Of a stretch of 64,000 nt of DNA, positions 21,611 through 33,398 are shown piece after piece. The stretch spans positions 37,276,076 to 37,340,075 of the forward strand of contig NC_056036.1 in NCBI RefSeq assembly GCF_004379255.2. The letters are read 5' to 3'. The translations under genes were made by a program, and so were the position numbers. The notes under the pieces were generated by a model. It searched no databases. It was given only the letters and a program-made list of their open reading frames with translations, and was not told the origin of the DNA. Every line of letters starts with the position of its first letter. The stretch's first letter is position 1. The stretch comes from Salvia splendens (Eukaryota; Streptophyta; Magnoliopsida; Lamiales; Lamiaceae).

Positions 21611-22820
21611 TCTAATTGACATTTGACCTTGGTATCTAGGTGTGTTAAAGAACATTTCTCATATCATGGACCTATGGGCCGTTGAAGTTACTTTGAGTTC
21701 ATCCCTGAGAAGAAATATAACAATCAATCCTAGAGTCGTATACTAATCATATATAGTGTTACGCTCGTTGTATATTGATGATGGCTAGTTATCCGCAACT
21801 ACAATTTACAAATACAGGTGTTATTAAATGTTTGACGTTTCTGGTTTGTGTCTTGAGAGCATTATGTATCCAGTCTACTTTTTGTAAATTTTTGGTGTGG
21901 ATGGTCTCTCTACTTTGGGTTGATGCTTACAGTTTTGTTGTTTGGATTTATGTTTTGTCTTTGGTCTGAACGCTGGATTTATGATGACTTTGTAGATTTA
22001 CTTGGAATGGAAAATGAGAGGGAAAAGGGGGAAGAACTAAGCAAACGCTGGATTTATGATGACTTTGTAGATTTACTTGGAATGGAAAATGAGAGGGAAA
22101 AGGGGGAAGAACTAAGCATAACTGTCTTACCAATTGAGGGTTGTGTTGTCATAAAAATCAATATTTTGTGAATGAATATGAAGATCAGATTTGTGAAGGG
22201 AAAGTGAAATTTTAAGTCAATTTGAAGAGGTGTCTACGTTTTAAAAAGTATGTGCTGGAATACAGAGAAGATCATAAGACGAGAAAGGAAATATGGAGTA
22301 GTATATCTTTTATATACGATTAGGTATTCAAGTTTTTTTATTTTTTATTTATTTTGAGCAAATGAATATAAATTGAAGTTCTCTTTTTAATTCAAGGTTT
22401 TACATGCCATTTTAAGGTAATTTTATACTGTACTATCTTTTTGCAATTCTACTGAATCTTGAGTTCATTTTTTTTTTCATATGTGAAATTTAATATTTCT
22501 AATATGTCATTTTTAGGTTAATATTTATAATTTATCTTATGTAGAATAAATATTCTCAATTTTGGGCTAATATTTATAATGATATTGCATCATTTTTCTT
22601 ATTATTGAATACCTACCAAGAATTTCCTCAGCTTTTAAGTTTTTTATGTTATTTATTATCTATGCTATACATGTACAAACATTTATTGTGTTTGTGTCTC
22701 CGTAGAATTTTCTCTATTTCTAATTTTTTTTTAATTTATGGGTATAAATATTTATTTCATAATGTTTGATTTTGACTGAGAAAAATATTTTACTATTAAT
22801 TACTTGCACCTCATAACTTA
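21611..22820. other. intergenic with an in-frame duplication
   Basis: AT-rich with no recognised gene. The notable structure is the 75-bp tandem duplication at 21971-22117, which lies in an 83-codon open frame (21920-22171). Confidence 0.45.
21971..22117 (+). repeat. 75-bp tandem duplication, 25 codons
   Basis: cgctggatttatgatgactt begins at 21971 and 22046. The two copies are identical over at least 72 bp. In the frame of 21920-22171 each encodes RWIYDDFVDLLGMENEREKG plus EELS, so the duplication is phase-preserving. The upstream part of the frame (hydrophobic, from T-rich DNA) looks intronic, so this may be a last exon of an unrecognised gene or pseudogene. Confidence 0.85.
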
Positions 22821-22823
22821 TAA

Positions 22824-23019
22824 GAGCATCCGCAGCGGTGCTCGCTGCGGAGAACGGCTTCCGTGCCGCTGGCACGGCACGCCCCTGTCCGCTGTTGTGC
22901 TCTTGCCAAAGGCACGGCTCTACTCGATACATAGAGCACGTCTGTGCCGCTGAGCAGGGCGACATGTCGTGTTTCTATTGGCCATTGGCATTTTTTTAAA
23001 ATCGAAAATAATACCAAAA

Positions 23020-23088
<69 letters not shown>

Positions 23089-23547
23089 CGGATTCCCAAA
23101 AATACAGCAGGTTTTTTGAAATTTTTTTGAAATTTTAAAAAACAAATTTAATCCCAAATTCATCTATAAATACACACATTCATCATCCATTTGGGCAAAA
23201 TTCGGCCACGAGTAGTGGGTTTTTTTAATTTTATGAATTTAATTATGTAATTTTTAATTTTTAGGATTTAAATTATGTAATTTTTAATTTTTAAGACTTT
23301 AATTATGAAATTTTTAATTTTTTTGTAATTTGTAATAGTATTTCGGGTATTTTTAATGCATTTTAATATTGTGGAAATATCTTTATTTAAATTGAATAAT
23401 AGAATGGTAGGACCCTTGAGCATGTCCTTACGGAAGAACATGATGTGAGTGTTGTGCTCTTGGGAAAGAGCAGAGAGTAAAAAATTAATAAAAGTGGGTC
23501 CGGGTCCACATCCGTGCTCTTGCCACAGAGCACGGATGTGAATGCTA
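22824..23547. mobile_element. non-autonomous Harbinger element with (AT)n
   Basis: The element is 724 bp, flanked by TAA (22821-22823 and 23548-23550). Inward ends are GAGCATCCGCAGCGGTGCTC and TAGCATTCACATCCGTGCTC. Subterminal regions share gtgctcttgcca and agagcacg. A TATA-like ctataaatac at about 23164 matches the leaders of E1 and E3, but no coding frame follows. It is best read as an internally deleted derivative. Confidence 0.8.
23024..23085. repeat. (AT)n microsatellite, about 62 bp
   Basis: About 31 uninterrupted AT dinucleotides lie inside the non-autonomous Harbinger element. Confidence 0.97.
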
Positions 23548-23550
23548 TAA

Positions 23551-23924
23551 CGGGTTAGAGTAATTTATCGAAATTTTGGACTATGACAGCCTGCCTACAA
23601 GTACAATAATTTCAAATTCACACGGTTCAAATATAGCTAGACACAAGTAGAAATTTACCTTACATGTAACACTTATATAATCAAACCATAATTAGTTTTT
23701 ATTGCAAAAACAAATAATTTAGTAAATAGTAAGTTATTGAATTTGATGATCTAAAGGTTCATACTTCTACACATGTACCTATATTCTAACATATAATTTC
23801 ATTTGGACCATTATATCCGAAATGGAGGATTCATTTTTTTTATCGTGACTTCATATTTTTTTGCACATCATTTGGACCATTATATTTTCTTCATATTATC
23901 CGGATGAAGAAAATATAGATTTAA
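23551..23924. other. intergenic, nothing recognised
   Basis: AT-rich flank between two transposons with no gene or repeat seen. Confidence 0.45.
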
Positions 23925-24007
23925 GTATTTTTGTGGAATTTTTTTTTTTTGAAAGCATGTTAATTGAATTCCATTTTAATGAAGAGCTGTAGTTGTCTTC
24001 CGACTCA

Positions 24008-24170
24008 GGGAGTGACGTAGAAAGACGCATAAGAATTATGTGTCGTTATTTAGTGACACATAAGCATTGTGCGTCTTTATTTAGCGACGCATAACGGTTG
24101 TGCGTCTTTCGTTAGCGACGCATAATGCTTATGCGTCTTTCATTAGCGACGCATAACGCTTATGCGTCGT
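24008..24170. repeat. palindrome array, left end of M2
   Basis: Four to five diverged units such as gacgcataatgcttatgcgtc are joined by tttcattagc or gttatttagt spacers. It is followed by sequence closely similar to 14325-14480 of M1. Confidence 0.8.
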
Positions 24171-24800
24171 CCGTCGGGTTTTAAAACAGGCAGAAACATT
24201 CTTAGACGCAAACAGAGAAGAAGCACCGACGCGGAACCAGCGACGAATTACAGCAATTTCCGACGATTCCCAGCAATTTCCGGTGAATTTCCACCATTTT
24301 GCAACCATATTCCGGTAATTGTTCTTCAATTTGGCTAAATACATCCTTTATTGCTTAATTTGTGTAGATTATCCGTAATTTAGCCAAATTAGGGTTTATG
24401 ATGAAATTGACGGATTTTTGATCGATTTTGGTTGTTTTGTTGCCTATAATTAGGGATTATGATGAAATTAGGGATTATGATGAAAATGATGGAATTTTTG
24501 GTCGATTTTCCGTAATTTGTGTATTTCATATGCATATAATTTAGCAAAATTAGGGTTTATGATGAAATTGATGGATTTGTTGGTCGATTTTGCGTAATTT
24601 GTGTATTTCATATGCATATAATTAAATGAGTAGAAGCAATTGATTAAGTTTTTGTAATTGCGCCCCTTATGTTGCCTAATTTGAATCTTGATGGAGTCTC
24701 CAAATTGGAATATAGCTTGTCGTTGTCAATTGAAGTTGCAATTTAGTTAGATTTGAGTGTTTATGAAAAAATTGAATATTGGGTGAATGTTTTGAAGTAG

Positions 24801-27098
24801 ATGGCATCTGCAAGTTCCGAACAACAGTTATGTTATGGACCTGAGGATCCATCATTACTATTTCATCAAAACGACCACATTTCAGCCTCATTGTTGGCGA
24901 ATGACACAACAAATGTGTTGAGAGTTCGTAGGACGGAGAGTAAGGTTTAGGCATTGCCAATACATGAAAATGTGATGTATTGGCTTGATGTATGGGGGTT
25001 CAGAGGCGTGGTTGAATGTGGAAGGCCGATGAGGATGGACAATGAGCTTATAACTGCCTTGATCGAGCCCTGGAGGCCTGAGACACACTGTTTCCACCTT
25101 CCAGTTGGTGAAGTTACTGTAACCTTACAGGATGTGCAAAGCCTGTGGGGTTTGAGAGAAGACGGTCGTGTTTTCACTGGCCGTGACTACCCTGTTGGAT
25201 ATGAAGATTGGCCCGGCAAGTGTAGAGATGTGTTGGGATGGATACCTGACGCAAAGACAGAAACGAAACACAGTGGTTTGTTGATGACATCTCTGATCCA
25301 CCAAGCGGCGATGTCGTTGGGTGATGGGCTGCATGCTTATGCATACATCCAAAGAGCACATATACATGCTCTGATCTTGTTAGGGGGACTTATTTTACCG
25401 GACACCACAAGGTGCAAGGTCCCCTTTGTGTGGCTAAATGCCTTTGACGATCCGGAAGAAGTGGCTAATATCATTTGGGGTAGTGCTGCTTTAGCATATC
25501 TGTATCATTATTTGTGCGAGACTTCTGTAGGCAGGCAGAGAAGAGATGTGGGTGGACCTATGGTACTCTTGCAGCTGTGGGCGTGGGAAAGAATGCCTAC
25601 ATTGAGGCCAGCCTTCTTGATATCGCCTATGCACACGCCGTATACCCCGTGTGGAGCCAAGTAATATATTTTTTACATTAACTCACTTAATTATGTATTT
25701 TTTTGGTAACTTTTGACATTAAAATTATGTGTAGGTGGCACGGAATTACTGAAATTGGAAATGCTCCCCGACATTCAGTAGCTCAATATCGTGATCAATT
25801 ATCACTGATTCGTCCGGGCCAGGTGAAATTTATTTTTGTTATCTTAGTTAATGAATTTACTATAGTATGAAATTAATTGTGTTTTTCATATTATTTTTTT
25901 GTAGTTTCTGTGGACACCTTATGCAGATTGTATCCTGCCCGATTACTGCATTGATGAGACTGAATCCTTCTTGTGCGACACGTATTTGGTCTGCTGGTCA
26001 TTTGTCGAGGCACACGAGGCTGGACGCGTTTGCCGACAATTTAACCGCTACCAGCGCATTCCTCAGTATTGTGATAGGATGCTACAAAATGCCGGACATC
26101 TGTGTTAAAGTCACCGCCATGGGAGGAAGGGCGCCGATTGGGCTAAGGTACATAAATTCTTCATTGATGAATGGGACTTGAGACACGACAGGTTCCAAGC
26201 AACTTTTGACCATGCCACGGCGACCATGGATGGTCGCATTAATCCGGGCTATATGGCGTGGTACAATACGATCACAGTGTCGTACCTAGTTCAACCTGCG
26301 ACACAGTCAACTGTTGGGATGAACGAGTCAGCCTCTTCTATGAAGAAATTGGTATGTTATGTTTTTGTATATAAAATGTATTTAGTTTGAAGTTTGTATA
26401 GATTGTCAAGATTTTGTATTTGTGTTATCTAGGTTGAGACCCTTCAGGGGATATGGCATTTGACCTCTGAGCATGACACAGACCCTCGGTTACGGCAGAT
26501 TCGGGAAATGGCTGCTGAGGCCCTTCGTACGACGGACCATACTGATGTGACGGATTATCCAACTTTGCAACGGCAAAATGTTGTTATGCCGCCACGCCCA
26601 CCAACTTCTCTTAGTTATGGACTGCCGGGTGTCCGGACGGGTGGGCAAAGGATTACACGACAGCATAGGTTGTCGCATCAGCAGCAGCCGCAACCTGAGT
26701 ATGCGGTACCAGAGCCCTTGAGTCCGGAGTACGATCCCCCAGGATGGTCTCAGTTGAGTGGTGACAGCCACGAGCACTCCCAATGGGGAGCACGAGCATC
26801 ATGTGATTCGTTCTTTGGCGGTGGGTCTGATTGGGATGCAGCTCAACCAGGACGTGATCCATACTTTCAGAATTATCAATTTGTGGATCCTGTGGGGGAA
26901 GAAGAGGGCCAGGAAGAAGAGGGCGGGGAAGAAGATGACGAAGTAATATTCTGACCACCAACCGAGGGATCCTCACGACCAACTTTGAAGAGTTCATCAA
27001 GTACGATTGGGAGGGCTATGCACAATGTATTCAGGGGATTTTCCACAAGGAAGAACAAGGGGAAAGCTCCATCCAAGTTTACGCCTTCATCTAAATAG
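24801..27098 (+). pseudogene. plant mobile domain (PMD, MAIN/MAIL-like) gene, three stops
   Basis: A transposon-borne relative of Arabidopsis MAIN/MAIL1 (plant mobile domain, aminotransferase-like fold). The four-exon model 24801-25660, 25735-25822, 25905-26351 and 26433-27098 has GT-AG borders and consistent phase. Recognisable segments are MYWLDVWGFRGVVECGRPMR, LITALIEPWRPETHCFHLPV, VTVTLQDVQSLWGL and PVGYEDWPGKCRDVLGWIP in exon 1. Exon 3 has QFNRYQRIPQ and HRHGRKGADWAKVHKFFIDEW. The C-terminal tail is Gln/Pro-rich and acidic, ending with a basic RKNKGKAPSKF. In-frame stops are TAG 24948-24950 (Trp codon), TAA 26106-26108 (probably Gln) and TGA 26952-26954 (probably Arg). All three are single C-to-T or G-to-A type changes, the frame is otherwise intact, and decay is therefore recent. 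The function in transposition is unknown. Confidence 0.87.
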
Positions 27099-27441
27099 GT
27101 GTTGGTCGTATGTTGATTTTTGAACATTTTTATGGGTTGAAACAGATTGTGGTCATATGTTGGTACTGTCGGGCGTATGTTGTTTATATTTGTTTATCAA
27201 AATCATAATAATTGTCATAATAACAATCATAAGAACTGTCATAATAAAAATCATAATAACATATCACAAAGGTTTATACATAAACATAGTAGCTGTCACA
27301 TATGCCCCAAACACAAATATCAACAACATTCATCCTCGACGCCGTGCCCTCTATTGGTAGCAGTTCATGCAATTCAACAAAAAATGTCAATACAAAACAT
27401 AACATATCTCCAATACACAAATGCAAAAATATACCACGACT

Positions 27442-30400
27442 TTACTGAACGGCACCGGCTGAGCAATTTCTGCGGTCATGCCCCTCTATCTCGCAATTTC
27501 TGCAACGGCGGGGAGCTCTCGGTTCATCTTCCTCACGGACATCCATTTGATTAAGTATCCTCCTTCTTCTAACTCGGCCACGCATTCTAGGAATCAACTG
27601 CTGAGGGGTGATGCACAATTTCCATGAAGGTTCAACCCAATACTCTTCATGTCTTGGTGCATCAAATGAAACTTGACCATAGTACTGTGATCTCCATGTA
27701 CCTAGGTAGTACTTCTCATCTATGAGGTCAATCATAACACGACCTCTGTCTCTAGCAACCACACAAGCATGCGAACAGGGGATTCTCCACATCTGCCACT
27801 TACCACAACTGCAACTCGATTCCAAATACCTGACTATTTGAACATTGTTGCCCTTTGACACTCCTTTTTCTATTCTTCCTCGAGTTCGGACATGGTACTT
27901 CCCTGTATCTCGGTCAATGACAGTGATGTAATGTTTTCGCCCCTTTGAGTCATTCTTAGCAAGTCTGTCCCTCCCCCATGGGGTTAATTCACCTTCGGTG
28001 TGTTCTATTGTTGTCTTTTTCTCCACCCACCATTTTACCGTCCTCCAAAATGTCAAATCAACCAACGCTCTAATCGGCAACTCTCTCACACCCCTCAAGA
28101 CGTTATTGTAGCACTCCGACATGTTTGTTGTGGCCACCCCCTACCTAAGTCCACCATCGTAGCACAGTGACCAACATTCTTTTGTAATCCTATTGAGCAT
28201 TCGAACTGCACCACTGTTTACATCATGTAGTGCTCGACTTCTTCTGGCAAATTTACGTTCCTGAGAACTGACCCCCAACTTCCATATAATGGCCTTCACA
28301 TTGGGGCCCTTGTGCTTCTTCAACATATCTGCCCTCACATGAAGCAAACAAAATTTGTGGTGTATCTGCGGGGCCCTTGTCATGATTTCAGACTCCATTG
28401 CATTCAAGATTTCTTTATGTCTATCTGATATAATGCACATCTCCCTCTCGTATTTCACCACATGAGTTCTGACATGATCCAAAAACCACGACCAACTGTC
28501 GTTGGTTTCTTCATCCACCACAGCATATGCAATAGGCAAGCATGTCTTGTTAGCATCAAAACCACAAGCAACAAGCAACTTACCTTTAAATCTTCCTCGG
28601 AGGTGAGTCCCGTCCACTGTTAACACCGGTGCGGCCTTCTGGAACGCATGTATTGCAGGCCCAAATGCCCAGAAAACATAGTTGAACACCATTGTACGCC
28701 TCTGACTCAACACCTCGTTATGCTTCCACTCAACAATTGTGCCCATATTCTGTGACTGGAGTTCAAACATGTAGCTTGGCAACTGCCTAAATGATTCCTC
28801 TCATCCACCGTATACAAACTCTATAGCCTTTCTCTTTGCATACCATGCCTTCTTATAACTGATTAACACACCAAATCTGTCTTGAACATCAGTTTAATTG
28901 AGAAGACCTTGAAATCGGCACATTGTCGCACATGATGTCTAATCAACAGAGCTATCATTAGAGATGAAAAGTTAGCATGATCTCTATTAGCACGATGGCC
29001 TACACAAGTATGTCGATCCTTCCACTTCCTAATTTCCCACATATCGTCATGCGACCTTTGTGTAACTGAAACTAAGGGTGAGCAAAAAAACCGGAAACCG
29101 AATATCCGAACCGAACCAAACCGAAATTTTGAAATTCAGTTCGGTTATTTCGGTTTTTTGGTTCGGTTCGGTTTTGAAAATACAAAAATTTCGGTTTTCC
29201 GGTTCGGTTCGGTTCGGGCGAAGAAAAAACCGAAAAACTGAATAACCGAATTATATATATATATATTCTATTAATTTAATATATTATATTATATATAATA
29301 TATAGTATATTATTTTACTAAATTCTACTATATTATATTTATTATATGTATTATTAATTTTATATTATATATAAATATTCTATTAGTATATATAAAATAA
29401 AATAAATTACACACACATATATATATATATTAATATTATATTTATTTTTTCGGGTTTTTCAGGTTTTTCGGTTTTTTCTATTTTTTCGGTTTTGTTCGGG
29501 TTTTTCGGTTTTCTGTTTTTCGGTTTCGGTTTTTCAGTTTTTCGGGTTCGGTTCGGTTTGGATTTTGAACTAAATTCGGTTTTTCGGTTTTGGTTCGGTT
29601 TTGACAAAAAACCGAACCGAAACCCGAATGCACACCCCTAACTGAAACCTCCCACTTACATTCCCTCGCCTTTTCAGCGTCGGTGGTGCTGATGATGCCT
29701 GCCCCTGTTACTGTCGTTCCTGCTGGAAATTTGCATACAGCATGCCACCTTCTTAATTTGCTCTCAACAACCTTAAACTGTTTTTCATTCCACAAACTCC
29801 ACATAGTTATAGCAGTCTTCACGTGTAGCTTGGAATCAAATTTTGTTCCCAACACAATCCGATACAAAAGGTTGTGTTCATTCTCATTCTAATACAAAAG
29901 GCTGTGTTCATTACCACCAACATCATCCGATACTCCAGACGGACGACTTGGTAATTCACGAAAGAATCAAACCCACTAGGATTGTATTCTGGAAGTGGTT
30001 GTTCACCTTGCATAACAGGTTTACATGGTACTATCTCATCATCAGAACTACCATCAACATCATCAGCACCATCACCATCACTGAGATCGGGGTCTGGCTC
30101 TGTCTCAGATAGTGGCATTGGCTCATCAAGATCATCTGCAACATCTACCTCATCATTCAATTCAACACCAACATCAACAACATCTACAACATCTACAACA
30201 TCTCTCTGCTCATTCATACTACGATCAAAGCTCATTTGTTCCACCCTCGCAGATGATCCAATACCACAGTCAAAACTCATTTGTTCAAACCTCGCAGATG
30301 ATCCAATATCGTAATCAACAACTGGTGGGATTTCTGCACTCCTCAGCGGTGAATACTCAACAAATAATTCAATACAACCACTTGAATTTTGAGCATTGTT

Positions 30401-30673
30401 CAACATAAACATTACACTTTCATCATTGCAAATCACAGAACATGTATAACTCATACCGGAAGCAAAGACTATACATTGTCTCCATAATAATTCCATTGTG
30501 TGTTGCTTCATATCTATTCTCATCGCATCACAGATCATTGCTACCAATTCAGAATAGGAAACACAAAAATTTAATATGATGGAGCTCCTCGCATGAGGTG
30601 GTTCGTAACCAATACTCATATGTGGTAGTTGAACTACTCTACCACCCCAATACAAACTCACAAATACTTGCAT
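27442..30673 (-). pseudogene. MuDR-type MULE transposase, broken
   Basis: Read from ATG 30673 (MQVFVSLYWGGR). The order is a PB1-like N-terminal domain, acidic Asp-rich linker, WRKY-GCM1-type zinc-finger DNA-binding domain (interrupted at 29073-29640 by a hAT-type insertion), MULE catalytic domain, SWIM finger and zinc knuckle. The catalytic domain has VLTVDGTHLRGRFKGKLLVA (first Asp), MCIISDRHKEIL (second Asp) and NMSECYNNVLRG (Glu). SWIM is CSCGKWQMWRIPCSHACV (CxC...CxH). The knuckle is CRNCEIEGHDRRNC. Lesions: a frameshift near 28890, a TGA near 28800 at a Trp position, a TAG near 28140 between GGLR and GVATTNMSE, and local rearrangement near 29870-29900. The gene faces the PMD gene tail to tail. 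Confidence 0.9.
29073..29640. mobile_element. hAT-type non-autonomous element inside the transposase gene
   Basis: The 568-bp insert has an 8-bp target duplication ACTGAAAC (29065-29072 and 29641-29648). Ends, read inward, are TAAGGGTGAGCA and TAGGGGTGTGCA. The body is built of ttcggttttt/aaccgaaccg simple repeats around an AT-rich core. Eight-base duplication and TARGGGTG ends fit the hAT class. It interrupts the zinc-finger coding stretch of the MULE transposase, so it arrived after the MULE. Confidence 0.9.
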
Positions 30674-30914
30674 GATTTCTGAATAAAAACATTTAAAACA
30701 ACGACAATTATGGACATTTTTCCTACAAGCCCTAATTTTATAAATTGGGTAAAACCAACAAATGAAAGCAAAATAAACATGAATAATGATGAATGTAGCT
30801 AAATTGATGAACAAATTACCGGATCTTATGGAGTAATCGCTGGAAATCGCCGAGGGAGGAATTGAAAGGGTGTTCTGTGCGCTGCGTCTGGCTTCTGAGG
30901 GTTAAAAGCCGACT

Positions 30915-31070
30915 GAACGACGCTTAAGGGTTATGCGTCATTATGGTACGACGCATAACCATTATGCGTCTTTGAACGACGCATAACCCTTGTGCGTCAT
31001 TAAAGAAAGACGCATAAGGGTTGTGTGTTTCATTAATAACGACGCACAACCATTATGCGTCACTCCCTCA
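30915..31070. repeat. palindrome array, right end of M2
   Basis: Units of the gacgcataaNNNttatgcgtc type are repeated about four times. They mirror the left array and match those of M1. Confidence 0.8.
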
Positions 31071-31153
31071 TTTAGAATGATTCTATTCTCCTTCATTAAA
31101 TTGGAATTCCATTACTCGCCTAGCACAGAAGAAGAGAGATCTCGTATTTTTGT

Positions 31154-32823
31154 CCAGATGAGAAAATCGTTAGTGGTTAATCATTTTTTTTCATGATAAG
31201 CACATGAAAAGGCAAAAGAACTGATATTGAATAACAAAACATTAGTTACAAAGGATTTAAGTATATTTTTATGCAGCAAAAATACATTTCTAACCTTTTA
31301 AAATATCATTTCACATTCAAAACAACAACCAAACACATCAGTAACACCATATTATTTTATAAACAAAAATATATCATTTTTATACTAAAAATATCATTTC
31401 TAATTCATTAAAATATCATTTTATATTCAAAACCTAAACCAAATAAATCTCGATAAAACGAGCACGATTTGGAAATCAATGCAGCCAATGAAAAATAGAG
31501 AACTGCAAATTGGAGAATCAACGCAGATCAATAAATTTGGAGAATCAACGCAGATCAATAAAATTGGAGAAAACAAAAGCGATAATTGGAGAGAATTGGA
31601 GGATTGGAGATAACTCAGATCAGTTAATTGATTGAATTGCGAAGAAGATCACAAATCGCAGAGATGATCACAAAAAAATTTGATTACATAGCTCAAGCAA
31701 ATTATGATGAACGAATGCAATATATCGATAATATATGATGAATAAATACAATCTATGAATTGAGATGGAAAGATTAGATTAGCATGAATTTAAAAATAAG
31801 ATTGATATGATATGAAGAATACAATAATTTGGGACGGAAAAAAGAGGATTTGCATGATCTTAACTGTTTTCCATAAACAGATAATTTGGGATGGAAAGAA
31901 GAGGATTTGCATGATCTTACCTGTTTTCCATAAACAAATAATTTGGGATGGAAAGAAGAGGATTTGCATGATCTTACCTGTTTTCCATAAACATAAAATT
32001 GATGTTGGTTTCTGGATTACAAAAGATAAACCGGACTTAATACAACCCAAAAGAAGGGATACAGAAGAATGAACTGAAACGAAATTACAATGAAAAATCG
32101 AAACAATAAATCGTAAACAGTAGTAAGCCGAGTCCAGGAGTCTCTTTCCGCAAGATGAGATACGTCCCGATAGTGTTCTTAGATTGGCATGTCGTTGATG
32201 AAGCAGTATCGCTATTAGCAGAGCTTCAGCGAACTTGATGGAGGCAAGGGCAGAGATTCGACAGACAATGCTTAGAGACAAAGAAAGAGTATGCCAGTGT
32301 AGAGATTTCAAATATATCTTGAAATATCTTGGTGTTGAGAATGCTAGAGTATGCATCACTGTGTATAGCCAATGCGGAGGATAATTTGTAACAGTCGGCG
32401 GTTACGAACGTTACAAACATCAATCATGGAGCATGAACCTAGACGGATGTATCTAGACACCTCTCACGTGGTTGTTCATTCTAGAAATGTATATGGACGA
32501 CCAGATCAATGTGCACATATGGAATTATATGAAGCTTTCTCCGTATGCTCATTTGCCACATTGTTTTGTGCACGTGTCCAAAATGAGACTAATTAATTAA
32601 TTACATATCTCTATCGTAACATACTTTAATATATTATTTCTCACTCACCGAGAATCGTAGATCGATTATAAATTATTTAATTTTTAAAATTAAATAATCC
32701 GTCACTTATACGACCCGGTCTAATTGTTTTGACCGGACTACGATCCCAACAATTGAGTATAACAAAAATATTCTCCGTATAATCTCAATCCACCACGCGT
32801 AGGCCTAGCTAGCATTGCATCTT
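31154..32823. other. intergenic with minisatellite, no gene recognised
   Basis: AT-rich sequence. It contains a small duplication of ggagaatcaacgcagatcaa (about 31510-31560) and the 57-bp minisatellite at 31824-31994. The stretch 32050-32360 is less AT-rich and has a long minus-strand frame (to 31790) but no motif I can identify. Confidence 0.4.
31824..31994. repeat. 57-bp tandem repeat, three copies
   Basis: Units begin ataatttgggaYggaaaRaa at 31824, 31881 and 31938 and end in gttttccataaaca. Copies 2 and 3 are almost identical; copy 1 has a few differences. The 57-bp unit is 19 codons, so frames on both strands stay open through it. Confidence 0.92.
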
Positions 32824-32831
32824 CTCTATGG

Positions 32832-33390
32832 TAGGGCTGGCAAATCGTGCGGATTGGGTCGTTATCGGGTCAACCTGATAATGATCCAACCCAATAAGGC
32901 CTAACCTGAACCCGACCTGTTAAGGAAACTGTAAATCCGAACACGAACCCGACCTGCTACCTTCAAATCCGAACACGACCCGCACCCGACACGAACCCGT
33001 TATCGACATGATATAATATGGGTTGACACGACACGATAACAACCCGAACCTGATATTACACGATTAAAACCTAATATTACACGATTAAACCTTAATTTTT
33101 AACCTAATTTACACAATTAAAATTCGTTTTATACTATTTAAACCTAATTTATAAGAAATTAAAAATTAAAGTAATATGTATTTTTTTAAATAATAATAAA
33201 AATAATAATATTATTTCTTAATGGGTTACCCGTATCCGACCCGCATCCGACCCGAACCCAACCCGAAATTATCGGGTTCTTAATGGGTCAACCCGATAAG
33301 GACACGGATCCAATAAAACTTAACCCAACCCAATAATTTCGTGTGGATTCGTGTCAGATTATCGTGTCGTGTCGAAAATTGCCAGCCTTA
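32832..33390. mobile_element. hAT-type non-autonomous element
   Basis: The 559-bp element has an 8-bp target duplication CTCTATGG (32824-32831 and 33391-33398). Ends read inward are TAGGGCTGGCAAATCGTGC and TAAGGCTGGCAATTTTCGA. The body has repeated cgacccgaaccc/gggtcaacccga phrases flanking an AT-rich core. Its architecture and size parallel the element at 29073-29640, but the sequences differ. Confidence 0.9.
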
Positions 33391-33398
33391 CTCTATGG

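Larger units (their letters stand above)
23935..31143. mobile_element. 7.2-kb Mutator-like element M2 with PMD gene and transposase
   Basis: Flanked by the 10-bp direct repeat GTATTTTTGT (23925-23934 and 31144-31153). Ends resemble those of M1 (taatYgaattcca, ttttaatgaag, then a gaggGAGTGACG stretch), followed by arrays of gacgcataa palindromes. Inside are a plus-strand plant-mobile-domain gene (24801-27098) and a convergent minus-strand MuDR-type transposase gene (27442-30673). A 568-bp hAT-type element interrupts the latter. Both genes carry nonsense changes, so this copy is no longer autonomous. M1 is an internally deleted relative. Confidence 0.9.

Noticed and set aside
29407..29607. Lys/Pro/Asn-rich repetitive peptide (KTEKPKPKNRKPKN)
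   Set aside because: It is generated by ttcggtttt simple repeats inside a hAT-type element.
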